From assembly GCF_009928485.1 (NCBI RefSeq), contig NZ_JAABNP010000008.1, positions 62,001-126,000 of the forward strand: a stretch of 64,000 nucleotides of DNA. Reading direction: 5' to 3'. Positions 44,052 to 51,229 of this stretch are shown here, in pieces. This DNA is from Clostridium sp. C2-6-12 (GTDB taxonomy: Bacteria > Bacillota > Clostridia > Clostridiales > Clostridiaceae). The notes under the pieces are model-generated. The model did no database searches. It had not been told where the DNA came from and worked only from the letters and a program-made list of their open reading frames with translations. The position numbers and the translations under genes are program-made. Every line of letters begins with the position of its first letter. Position 1 is the stretch's first letter.

Positions 44052-44468
44052 TTATTTTGGAGGCATTATAGTTGCAACACCAATTAATACTTCAACACCA
44101 TTTTGATTTGTACATACAGTACTTAATTTTATTCTATTCTTTTCTTCAAACTTCTCTATAACCTCTACCTCAGCCTTAATTGTATCTCCTATTTTAACAG
44201 GAGCCATAAATTTAAGTTCTTGTCCAAGATATATTGAGCCTGGTCCTGGCAGTTGCATTCCAAGTACTGCTGATACTAAACCAGCTGTTAACATACCATG
44301 AGCAATTCTGCCCTGAAACATAGTCTTTTCTGATTCAACTTGATTTATGTGGGCTGGGTTTAAGTCTCCAGTTATACCAGCATATAGGTATACATCTGTT
44401 TCTGTAATGGTTTTTTGAAAAGATGCTTTATCACCAATATTTAATTCTTTTATAGTTAAGCCCTTCAC
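44052..44468 (-). CDS. MaoC-like (R)-specific enoyl-CoA hydratase
   Basis: Hot-dog hydratase of 138 residues that interconverts (R)-3-hydroxyacyl-CoA and trans-2-enoyl-CoA. Catalytic Asp-x5-His of hydratase 2 is visible in TGDLNPAHIN near residue 33-40, followed by GRIAHGMLTAGLVS. PhaJ-like length. Third gene of an operon after GntP permease and a CoA-transferase, with 61 bp spacing. In that setting it would dehydrate the 3-hydroxyacyl-CoA formed by the transferase, giving crotonyl-CoA if the substrate is 3-hydroxybutyrate. Confidence 0.86.
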   Translation of the reverse strand: MKGLTIKELNIGDKASFQKTITETDVYLYAGITGDLNPAHINQVESEKTMFQGRIAHGMLTAGLVSAVLGMQLPGPGSIYLGQELKFMAPVKIGDTIKAEVEVIEKFEEKNRIKLSTVCTNQNGVEVLIGVATIMPPK

Positions 44469-44529
44469 TTACAATTCCTCCTTTTTATTTCATGTTTTTT
44501 CTAAATTATTATTTAGTTCCTCCATTTCT

Positions 44530-45924
44530 TTATACAAAGTGTAATATGCTTTGTAATGCTATTAATACAAATACAGTTGCTGTTTTAATGCAAGTTATCA
44601 CGAAAATATCCTTATATGATTGTTTATGAGTCAAGCCTGCAATTCCTAGTAGTGTAATAACTGCACCATTATGAGGTAATGTATCCATTCCACCTGAAGC
44701 CATTGCAGCAACACGGTGAAGTAATTGTGGATCTACACCAACATTATTTGCCCAAGTTAAATATTGTTTACCAAATGTATCAAGAGCTATACTCATTCCA
44801 CCTGATGCAGAGCCTGTGACTCCTGAAAGAACATTTACTGTAATAGCTTCTGAAGGTAATGGACTTCCGTTTGGATTAATATTTGTTAAAGCATGAGCAA
44901 TAGATTGAAATCCAGGTAAAGTCTTAATAACATTACCAAACCCTACTTCTGATGCTGTATTCATAACAGCAAGTAATGATCCAATTGCACCAGCATTAAT
45001 TGATGATGCTAAGTTACCTTTCATACGCTTTGGATTAATAGAAATTGCAAGAAGAATACCAAATACAAGTGCAATCATTAATGCCCAGTTATTCATTGAA
45101 CCTACAACTCCTGCTTCTGGAATGTTGTAAGGAGCTTTAGTTACCCAAGAAACTATATCCCATTTAGGAAATACTAATTTTTGAAGAATTAAAGTCAATC
45201 CAAGTACAGATATTAAAGGCAAGGCTGATATAAATGGATTTGGTAAACTTCCATCTTCAACAAGTACTGGTTCATTTTTATGATTATCTCCATAACCTTC
45301 TCCATTTGCTTGTGCTTTACGTTTACGCCATTCAAGATAAGATACACCACAAACTAAAACCATAATTGCACCTAAGGTTCCAAATACAGGAGCAGCATAA
45401 AGATCTGTGTTAAAAAACTTCATTGGTATAGAATTTTGAATTTGAGGTGTTCCTGGAAGTGCATCCATAGTAAACGTGAAAGCTCCAACTGCAATAGTTG
45501 CAGGAACAAGTCTCTTAGGAATATCTGCTTCTTTAAATATTGATGCTGCAAATGGATATACTGCAAATGCAACAACGAATAGACTTACACCACCATAAGT
45601 TAGAATAGCTGCTGATAAGATTACAGATAACATAGCACGCTTCTTACCTAACTTTTCAACAATAAATTTTGCAATAGATTTTGCTGCACCGGATTGCTCC
45701 ATAACTTTACCAAAAACAGCACCTAATAAGAAAAATGGAAAGTATACTTTTACATAGTTACCTAAGTTAGGTAGAAATATTTCTGTATAGGTTGGCATTA
45801 TTGCCATCCCTGAAAATATAGCTGCTGCAATTGCAAATATAGGTGCAAAAACAATAACTGAGAACCCTCTATAAGCCATAACCATTAGTAGTACTAAACT
45901 TAATAAAATTCCTATAACTGCCAT
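44530..45924 (-). CDS. GntP-family permease, probable hydroxy-acid uptake
   Basis: 464-residue carrier with about 12-13 helices. Typical GntP traits include GAVFGKVMEQSGAAKSIAKFI, AILTYGGVSLFVVAFAVYP, the conserved ALPGTPQIQNSIP near residue 155, and the ending SGGMDTLPHNGAVITLLGI. Members carry gluconate or D-3-hydroxybutyrate; the branch with a DALPGTPQ-type motif and CoA-transferase neighbours is usually annotated as hydroxybutyrate permease. Second gene of the operon (76 bp from the transferase). Confidence 0.85.
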   Translation of the reverse strand: MAVIGILLSLVLLMVMAYRGFSVIVFAPIFAIAAAIFSGMAIMPTYTEIFLPNLGNYVKVYFPFFLLGAVFGKVMEQSGAAKSIAKFIVEKLGKKRAMLSVILSAAILTYGGVSLFVVAFAVYPFAASIFKEADIPKRLVPATIAVGAFTFTMDALPGTPQIQNSIPMKFFNTDLYAAPVFGTLGAIMVLVCGVSYLEWRKRKAQANGEGYGDNHKNEPVLVEDGSLPNPFISALPLISVLGLTLILQKLVFPKWDIVSWVTKAPYNIPEAGVVGSMNNWALMIALVFGILLAISINPKRMKGNLASSINAGAIGSLLAVMNTASEVGFGNVIKTLPGFQSIAHALTNINPNGSPLPSEAITVNVLSGVTGSASGGMSIALDTFGKQYLTWANNVGVDPQLLHRVAAMASGGMDTLPHNGAVITLLGIAGLTHKQSYKDIFVITCIKTATVFVLIALQSILHFV

Positions 45925-45999
45925 ATATAAAACCTCCGTTATTTTATTATTTTTTTATTAATAACTTTATCTTTTTGAGTTTTTACTGGTATTGATACA

Positions 46000-47544
46000 T
46001 TACTTAAGATTCATAAGTTTTTCTTCAAAAATTCTTTCATCCATGATTTTTAATTCAGCTGGCATTATTGGTTCAAAATCCATTTGGTCAAGAATGTCTT
46101 TTTTAAGATCTACTCCTGGCGCTATTTCTACTAACTCTATCCCAGCCTTAGTTAATCTAAAAACTGCTCTCTCAGTAATATAAAGCACTTGTTGATTAAC
46201 ATCTCTTGCATAATCTCCACTAAAAGTAATTTGCTCAACATTCCTTATGAATTTCTTTGACTTTCCTTCATTTTCAATAAAAAGCTTACCTTCAGAAATA
46301 TTAATTTTAAGTCCTCCTGCAGTAAAGGTTCCACAGAAAATAACCTTCTTTGCATTTTGAGTTATATTAATAAAACCTCCACAGCCAGCTATTTTAGGAC
46401 CAAATTTACTTACATTGATATTTCCTTCTTCATCACATTGAGCAAGCCCTAAAAATGCTACATCTAGTCCTCCACCATCATAAAAGTCAAATTGAGAAGA
46501 TTGATCTATTATACTGTCTGGATTAATAGCTGCACCAAAACTCAATCCTCCTGCTGGTATTCCTCCAATTGGCCCAGACTCAATTGTAAGTCTCATGGTA
46601 TCGCCTATATTTTCTTCATTTGCTACCATTGATATTCCCTCTGGCATTCCAATTCCTAAATTTGTGATTGCATTTGGTACAAGTTCCATGGCGCAGCGTC
46701 TTGCTATTATTTTTCTTTCATCCATTGGAAGGCATTTAATAGCATTAACTGGCATTTTTATTTCTCCACAGAAAGCTGGATTAAATGGTTCATCAAAGGT
46801 CTGCATGTGATCCTCAGCAGTAGCTACGACTACAGCATCAACAAGTATTCCAGGAATCTTTACTAGCCTTGGATCTAAAGTTCCTTTTGATACTATCTTT
46901 TCAACCTGAATAATAACCTTTCCACCAGAATTCTTTGCAGCCTGTGCCATTGCAAGGCCATCAAGGGTTGCAGCTTCCTTTTGAAGACTTGCATTTCCTT
47001 CTTCATCTGCATAAGTAGCTCTAATTATTGCTACATTTATAGGAAAAGCTTTGTAGTAAAGATACTCTTTATCATCAATTTCAATTACCTTTACAATATC
47101 TTCAGTAGTACAACTATTTAATTTTCCTCCCTCAACTCTTGGATCTACAAAGGTTTTTAAACCAACATGAGTAATTGTTCCTGGCTTTCCTGCCGCAATA
47201 TCTCTATACAAGCTAGATATTACTCCTTGAGGAAAATTATAAGCTTTTATCTTATTTTCAATAGCAAGCTTCTGAACCTTAGGAGCTAACCCCCAATGTC
47301 CTCCTATTACTTTTGAAAGAAGACCTTCCTGACCTAAATGATTTAGGCCTTTCTCCTTACCATCTCCTTGACCTGCTGCATAAACAAGAGTTAAGTTATT
47401 TGGCTTGCCTTGCTCAAGGTAAATTTCCTTAAGCTTCTTAGTAATTCCCTCTGGATGTCCAGCTCCTATAAATCCGCCAACTGCAACTGTGTCTTCATTT
47501 TTAATTAAAGAAATTGCTTGTTCAACTGACATTATCTTGCTCAT
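46000..47544 (-). CDS. Acyl-CoA:acetate CoA-transferase (fused alpha-beta, YdiF/propionate-CoA-transferase type)
   Basis: Moves CoA from an acyl-CoA donor to a short-chain acid such as acetate, propionate, lactate or hydroxybutyrate. Both family I subunits are fused: the N half opens VGGFIGAGHPEGITKKLK, and the C half contains NLGIGMPEGISMVANEE and the catalytic Glu in TIESGPIGGIPAGG (about residue 325), followed by DFYDGGGLDVAFLG. About 514 residues. ATG at 47542-47544 follows AGGAGG by seven bases; the frame to 47580 has no site. First gene of a sigma-54-type operon with GntP permease and MaoC hydratase. Confidence 0.9.
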   Translation of the reverse strand: MSKIMSVEQAISLIKNEDTVAVGGFIGAGHPEGITKKLKEIYLEQGKPNNLTLVYAAGQGDGKEKGLNHLGQEGLLSKVIGGHWGLAPKVQKLAIENKIKAYNFPQGVISSLYRDIAAGKPGTITHVGLKTFVDPRVEGGKLNSCTTEDIVKVIEIDDKEYLYYKAFPINVAIIRATYADEEGNASLQKEAATLDGLAMAQAAKNSGGKVIIQVEKIVSKGTLDPRLVKIPGILVDAVVVATAEDHMQTFDEPFNPAFCGEIKMPVNAIKCLPMDERKIIARRCAMELVPNAITNLGIGMPEGISMVANEENIGDTMRLTIESGPIGGIPAGGLSFGAAINPDSIIDQSSQFDFYDGGGLDVAFLGLAQCDEEGNINVSKFGPKIAGCGGFINITQNAKKVIFCGTFTAGGLKINISEGKLFIENEGKSKKFIRNVEQITFSGDYARDVNQQVLYITERAVFRLTKAGIELVEIAPGVDLKKDILDQMDFEPIMPAELKIMDERIFEEKLMNLK

Positions 47545-47624
47545 ATTTTGTCCTCCTTTTTTAAATACTTTATAAAGCAAAAGTAAAATATTTATTAATG
47601 AGTTCGTTTACACTTATTTATATA

Positions 47625-47640
47625 AGCAATAGTCATGCCA
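47625..47640 (-). promoter_or_regulatory. Sigma-54 (-24/-12) promoter of the CoA-transferase operon
   Basis: Minus-strand TGGCATGACTATTGCT (47640 to 47625) keeps the invariant GG and GC pairs with the correct spacing (TGGCAYG-N4-TTGCW). Transcription should begin near 47614, about 70 bases before the ATG. The gene for a sigma-54 activator lies directly upstream. Confidence 0.85.
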
Positions 47641-47764
47641 AAGATTTAAAGAAGGAACAAACACAAAATCCAGCTTTATCAAACTTTGATTGAGTATAAA
47701 TCATTTACTAATTAAAGTTTATGTTCGGTTTTTCGTACACAAATTTAAGTAAACATTTACATAG

Positions 47765-47826
47765 TTGTACGATAATCCGTACATATCTATCTAATAAAAA
47801 AAGTAGTTGTACGGATTTCCGCACAA
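47765..47826 (-). promoter_or_regulatory. Two inverted-repeat activator sites upstream of the sigma-54 promoter
   Basis: TTGTACGATAATCCGTACAT (47765-47784) and TTGTACGGATTTCCGCACAA (47807-47826) share TTGTACG-N-CCGYACA and start 42 bp apart, four helical turns. They lie about 130-190 bp upstream of the -24 box, as expected for enhancer sites. The second overlaps the regulator gene's terminator stem. A further half-site CGTACA is at 47734-47739. Confidence 0.62.
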
Positions 47827-47830
47827 CTAC
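47796..47830 (-). terminator. Intrinsic terminator of the sigma-54 activator gene
   Basis: Minus-strand GTAGTTGT...ACAACTAC stem with inner GCGGAAATCCG pairing, then seven T (47802-47796). The stem begins inside the last codons of the regulator gene. Confidence 0.75.
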
Positions 47831-49551
47831 ACTTGTATTTTATATTTTTCTATTTTTTCATATAAACTGGTACGACCAATATCTAAAATTTTTGCAGCTT
47901 TTGTTTTATTTCCATCTGAAGCTCTAAGTGCAAGAATAATAGCGTTTTTTTCGCTTTCTTCAAGAACATCTTGAAGCCGTTTAGGAATTATTGAGGCTTT
48001 TTTACCTGTAACTTCTTTTGGCAGATCATCTACATCAATTATCTCTCTATCTCCCATAAAATTAATTGCTCTCTCTAAGACATTCTCTAATTCTCTTACA
48101 TTACCTTTCCATTCATAAATTTTAAGATATTGTTCAGCTTCTTTAGATATTCCTTTAACTTTTTTCCCTAAGTCAATTGAAAGCTTTTTAATGAGATGAT
48201 TAGAAATAAGTATAATATCACTACCTCTTTCTCTTAAAGGAGGAATTTCAATCGTTACAACATTGAGTCTATAATACAAATCTTCTCGAAACGTTCCTTC
48301 TGAAACTAATTTTTCAAGATTCCTGTTTGTTGCAGCAATTATTCTTATGTTGATCTTTCTAGTAGCAACTCCACCAACCTTCTCCACTTCTCTTTCTTGA
48401 ATAACTCTCAAAAGCTTTACCTGCATATGAAGGGGCATATCTCCAATCTCATCTAAAAATATTGTACCTTCATTTGCAATTTCAAATTTTCCTATTTTCC
48501 CTTCTTTTTTTGCACCTGTAAAAGCGCCTGCTTCATAACCAAACAATTCTGATTCAAGTAAATCACTAGGAATAGCTGCACAATTAACCTTTACAAAAGG
48601 TCCTTCATGACGATTACTCTCTGAATGTATAGCATGCGCAAAAATTTCCTTACCAGTACCGCTTTCACCTAAAATAAGTACATTTGAATTTGTATGAGCA
48701 GCCTTTTGTACTATAGCTTTTGCCTCCATAATGGAAGCACTCTCCCCTATAATATTTTCAATAGAGTAGCTAGCTGTATTAAATTCCTTAAGTTTTGATT
48801 TATAATTTTCTAATTCTTTTTCTATAGCACCTATTTTCTTATAAAGACTATTTAATTCTTTAACATTTCTAAATAATACCTTTCCGACAACCCCAATGGT
48901 TTCACCATTTTTTATAATAGGTATTCTCGATGCTATCATATAATTTCCTTTTATCTTATGAAGCTGTGCCACTTCTTCTTGACCCGTTTCAAGCACTATT
49001 GGCATTCTTGTATTCTCAATAACTTCAGTTACATGTTTACCTATAGCATCTTCTCTTTTTATTCCTAAAAAATCAGTATAAGCCTTACTCATCATAGTGA
49101 TTATTCCCATCTTGTCAATAATAACCATACCATCGTAAGCTGTCTCAATTACAGTATTTAATATTTCGCTGCTGTTTCTCTCTTTATCAAGCTTTTCTAA
49201 AAGCTTATTATAATCTGTTATATTACTAAAAATTAATATTGAACCTTCTACCCCTTCAGGATTAGATAAGGGTATAATATTCAATATTAAACTTAATTCA
49301 TTAATTACTATAGGCTTTTTAATTTCTTCCTTTTTGGTTGATAGTAAATAAGAAAGTTCTGAATCAGGTATTAATTTATTAATATCTTTACCTAAACTAC
49401 TTTGGGAATCTAAATCGAATAGAATACTAGCAGCTTCATTAATAAAAAATATTTTATTATTACTATCAACAACAATTATTTCATTAAATATATTATCTAA
49501 TATTACTTTCAATTTATTAAAATAGCTTAAATGTAAGGATTCCTTTACCAT
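47827..49551 (-). CDS. Sigma-54-dependent transcriptional activator with two PAS domains
   Basis: Enhancer-binding protein of 574 residues. PAS domains at about 12-115 ([20 protein letters not shown]) and 130-240 ([16 protein letters not shown]) sense a ligand. The AAA+ domain (about 270-500) has Walker A GESGTGKE, the sigma-54-contact loop [10 protein letters not shown], Walker [12 protein letters not shown] and R-finger region [11 protein letters not shown]. The C-terminal Fis-type HTH is in [20 protein letters not shown]. Lies immediately upstream of the sigma-54 promoter at 47625-47640 and so most likely activates the transferase-GntP-MaoC operon when the organic acid (or a CoA product) is bound. 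Domain order matches Rtp/AcoR-like clostridial activators without a receiver. Confidence 0.92.
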   Translation of the reverse strand: MVKESLHLSYFNKLKVILDNIFNEIIVVDSNNKIFFINEAASILFDLDSQSSLGKDINKLIPDSELSYLLSTKKEEIKKPIVINELSLILNIIPLSNPEGVEGSILIFSNITDYNKLLEKLDKERNSSEILNTVIETAYDGMVIIDKMGIITMMSKAYTDFLGIKREDAIGKHVTEVIENTRMPIVLETGQEEVAQLHKIKGNYMIASRIPIIKNGETIGVVGKVLFRNVKELNSLYKKIGAIEKELENYKSKLKEFNTASYSIENIIGESASIMEAKAIVQKAAHTNSNVLILGESGTGKEIFAHAIHSESNRHEGPFVKVNCAAIPSDLLESELFGYEAGAFTGAKKEGKIGKFEIANEGTIFLDEIGDMPLHMQVKLLRVIQEREVEKVGGVATRKINIRIIAATNRNLEKLVSEGTFREDLYYRLNVVTIEIPPLRERGSDIILISNHLIKKLSIDLGKKVKGISKEAEQYLKIYEWKGNVRELENVLERAINFMGDREIIDVDDLPKEVTGKKASIIPKRLQDVLEESEKNAIILALRASDGNKTKAAKILDIGRTSLYEKIEKYKIQV

Positions 49552-49670
49552 CTACTCGTACCTTCTTCCTTTTAAGTTAATGTTTTATGCTTTAAATGAT
49601 ATCTTAAAAAACATAATAAATAAAGTAGATTATTAAATTAATAAAAATTCAATACCTTTACCTTCAAAGC

Positions 49671-50306
49671 TTATCTTATAAAGTTAGTAAATATTTTATC
49701 TTCTCTTTCATTTTCTTTTACATTATTTTTACCAGAATCAATAACCTTCAATAACCATGCCATATTCTTTCCTAGAACACTCATAATTTGCATTCCTTCT
49801 TCATCTTGCATAACTTCTCCAGGTTTTGTACCATGAATTACATTCCAATAATTTGATGTTGGCATCATCATTTCAGAATAATTGATATAGTTATTTAATT
49901 GATTAAATACAGGAATGCCTCCTGATCTTCTTACTGCAACAACGCTTGCTCCTACCTTATGCCTAAGCATGCCATTATTTACAGATGTAACTAAAAATGC
50001 ACGATCTAAAAATGATTTCATTGTTCCTGGGATAGCTGAATAATGTACAGGAGAACCGAGAATAATTCCATCAGCTTCCTTCATTTTTTGAATCCAATCA
50101 TTAACCTCATCATTTTTCATAACGCATTTTTCGTTCATGTTTCTACTACATCCACCACAATCCATACATCCACGTATTATCTTATTTCCAACATGAACAA
50201 TCTCAACCTCGATATTCTCTTTCTCTAACTCTGCTGCTACAGCTTTTATTGCCCCATAAGTGTTTCCATTGTTTTTGGGACTTCCATTAAATGCAACTAC
50301 TTTCAT
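49671..50306 (-). CDS. Flavodoxin-like iron-sulfur/FMN reductase, paralogue of 17585-18220
   Basis: 211 residues, the same length as the other copy, with closely similar sequence: FNGSPKNNGNT flavin loop, Cys cluster CMDCGGCSRNMNEKC (about 47-61), GSPVHYSAIPGTMKSFLDRAF, VVAVRRSGG, and the same tail EREDKIFTNFIR. ATG 50304-50306 follows GGAGG by seven bases; the frame to 50339 is unsupported. Faces a divergent HxlR regulator, whereas the paralogue faces a TetR regulator, so the same enzyme type is wired to two sensors. Probably reduces quinones or nitro/azo compounds (inference). Confidence 0.86.
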   Translation of the reverse strand: MKVVAFNGSPKNNGNTYGAIKAVAAELEKENIEVEIVHVGNKIIRGCMDCGGCSRNMNEKCVMKNDEVNDWIQKMKEADGIILGSPVHYSAIPGTMKSFLDRAFLVTSVNNGMLRHKVGASVVAVRRSGGIPVFNQLNNYINYSEMMMPTSNYWNVIHGTKPGEVMQDEEGMQIMSVLGKNMAWLLKVIDSGKNNVKENEREDKIFTNFIR

Positions 50307-50372
50307 ATATATACCTCCATATAATTTATTTTCAAACATGGGTTTATTATATGGTTCAATAATACTAGTGAC

Positions 50373-50413
50373 AAGTACGTACTTTTTAGTTAGATTACTT
50401 ACCTTTAGGTAAG
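50373..50413. promoter_or_regulatory. Two palindromes in the flavoprotein/HxlR divergent region
   Basis: AAGTACGTACTT (50373-50384) and CTTACCTTTAGGTAAG (50398-50413; six-base arms) lie 67-107 bp upstream of the flavoprotein start. Either is a candidate HxlR operator. No experimental link. Confidence 0.45.
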
Positions 50414-50582
50414 ATTTGTCGTAATATCTATATTAACATAAAATAAAAATTTACATACTACTAATCTATATTTATTTTAATTTAGAAATTTGTTATTATA
50501 AAGTCACTTGATATATACTGTAATTATAATGGATATTTAATAAAGTTTTATTAAATATAAAAAATTAAAGGTAGGTAACCAA

Positions 50583-50924
50583 ATGATAGATTATAATGGT
50601 AGGCACTATATATGTTTATTAGATTTTGCAATGGATTTTATCAGAGGTAAATGGAAGGCAGTTTTATTATGTCATTTATATGATGAACCCAGAAGATTTT
50701 TAGAACTTCAACGAATAACTAAAGGCATAAGTCAAAAAGTATTAAATGAAAAGCTTAAAGAATTAGAAAATGAAGATTTAATAAATAAAAAGATTTATCC
50801 TGAAATTCCACCAAAAGTAGAATATTACCTTACAGAAAAAGGAACAGACCTTACTAAAATAATTAAAGAAATTGAGTCTTGGGCTATTAAGCATTATTCT
50901 CACTTAGACAGTGGATGCAAATAA
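50583..50924 (+). CDS. HxlR-family transcriptional regulator
   Basis: Dimeric winged-helix protein of 113 residues. Family features include FIRGKWKAVLLCHLYDEPRRFLELQR, the recognition helix in GISQKVLNEKLKELENEDLI, and the wing YPEIPPKVEYYLTEKG. Cys10 near the N-terminus (HYICLLDF) is where redox-sensing members (YodB, HypR) keep their reactive Cys. AGGTAGG precedes the ATG. Divergent from the flavoprotein gene, its probable target; inducers of this group are often electrophiles such as quinones or aldehydes. Confidence 0.87.
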   Translation: MIDYNGRHYICLLDFAMDFIRGKWKAVLLCHLYDEPRRFLELQRITKGISQKVLNEKLKELENEDLINKKIYPEIPPKVEYYLTEKGTDLTKIIKEIESWAIKHYSHLDSGCK

Positions 50925-51001
50925 TCTGATGTAATATATTTGACTAAAGATGTTAATTAATTCATGAATTATTGACACCATAGTGTACTCATAATAAACT
51001 T

Positions 51002-51035
51002 AAGGCTATCTCACTACGAGGTGGTCTTGCCTTTT
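51002..51035 (+). terminator. Probable terminator of the HxlR gene
   Basis: AAGGC (51002-51006) pairs with GCCTT (51029-51033) with further imperfect pairing of the interior, then TT. The rest of 50925-51184 is AT-rich without a recognisable gene. Confidence 0.45.
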
Positions 51036-51184
51036 ACTTGCGCAATTGGAATTATATTGTGGTTCATATTTTGTTTTAATTATAACTTACCATATAACTT
51101 CTTAAAACAAAAATTTATCTTGAATAAATACAAATTCTTTGCTTCAAATATTATTTCGTGTAATGATTATATCATCAAAAAATA

Positions 51185-51217
51185 CATACCCCTAATATCA
51201 AAAATATAAGGGGTATG
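51185..51217 (-). terminator. Terminator hairpin closing the DUF6361-PLD-helicase operon
   Basis: Stem CATACCCCTAATAT / ATATAAGGGGTATG (51185-51217) with an A-run at 51178-51183 that gives a T-tail on minus. 12 bp after the helicase stop. It resembles the hairpin at 57279-57313 on the other side of the operon. Confidence 0.78.
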
Positions 51218-51229
51218 CATAACAATATT

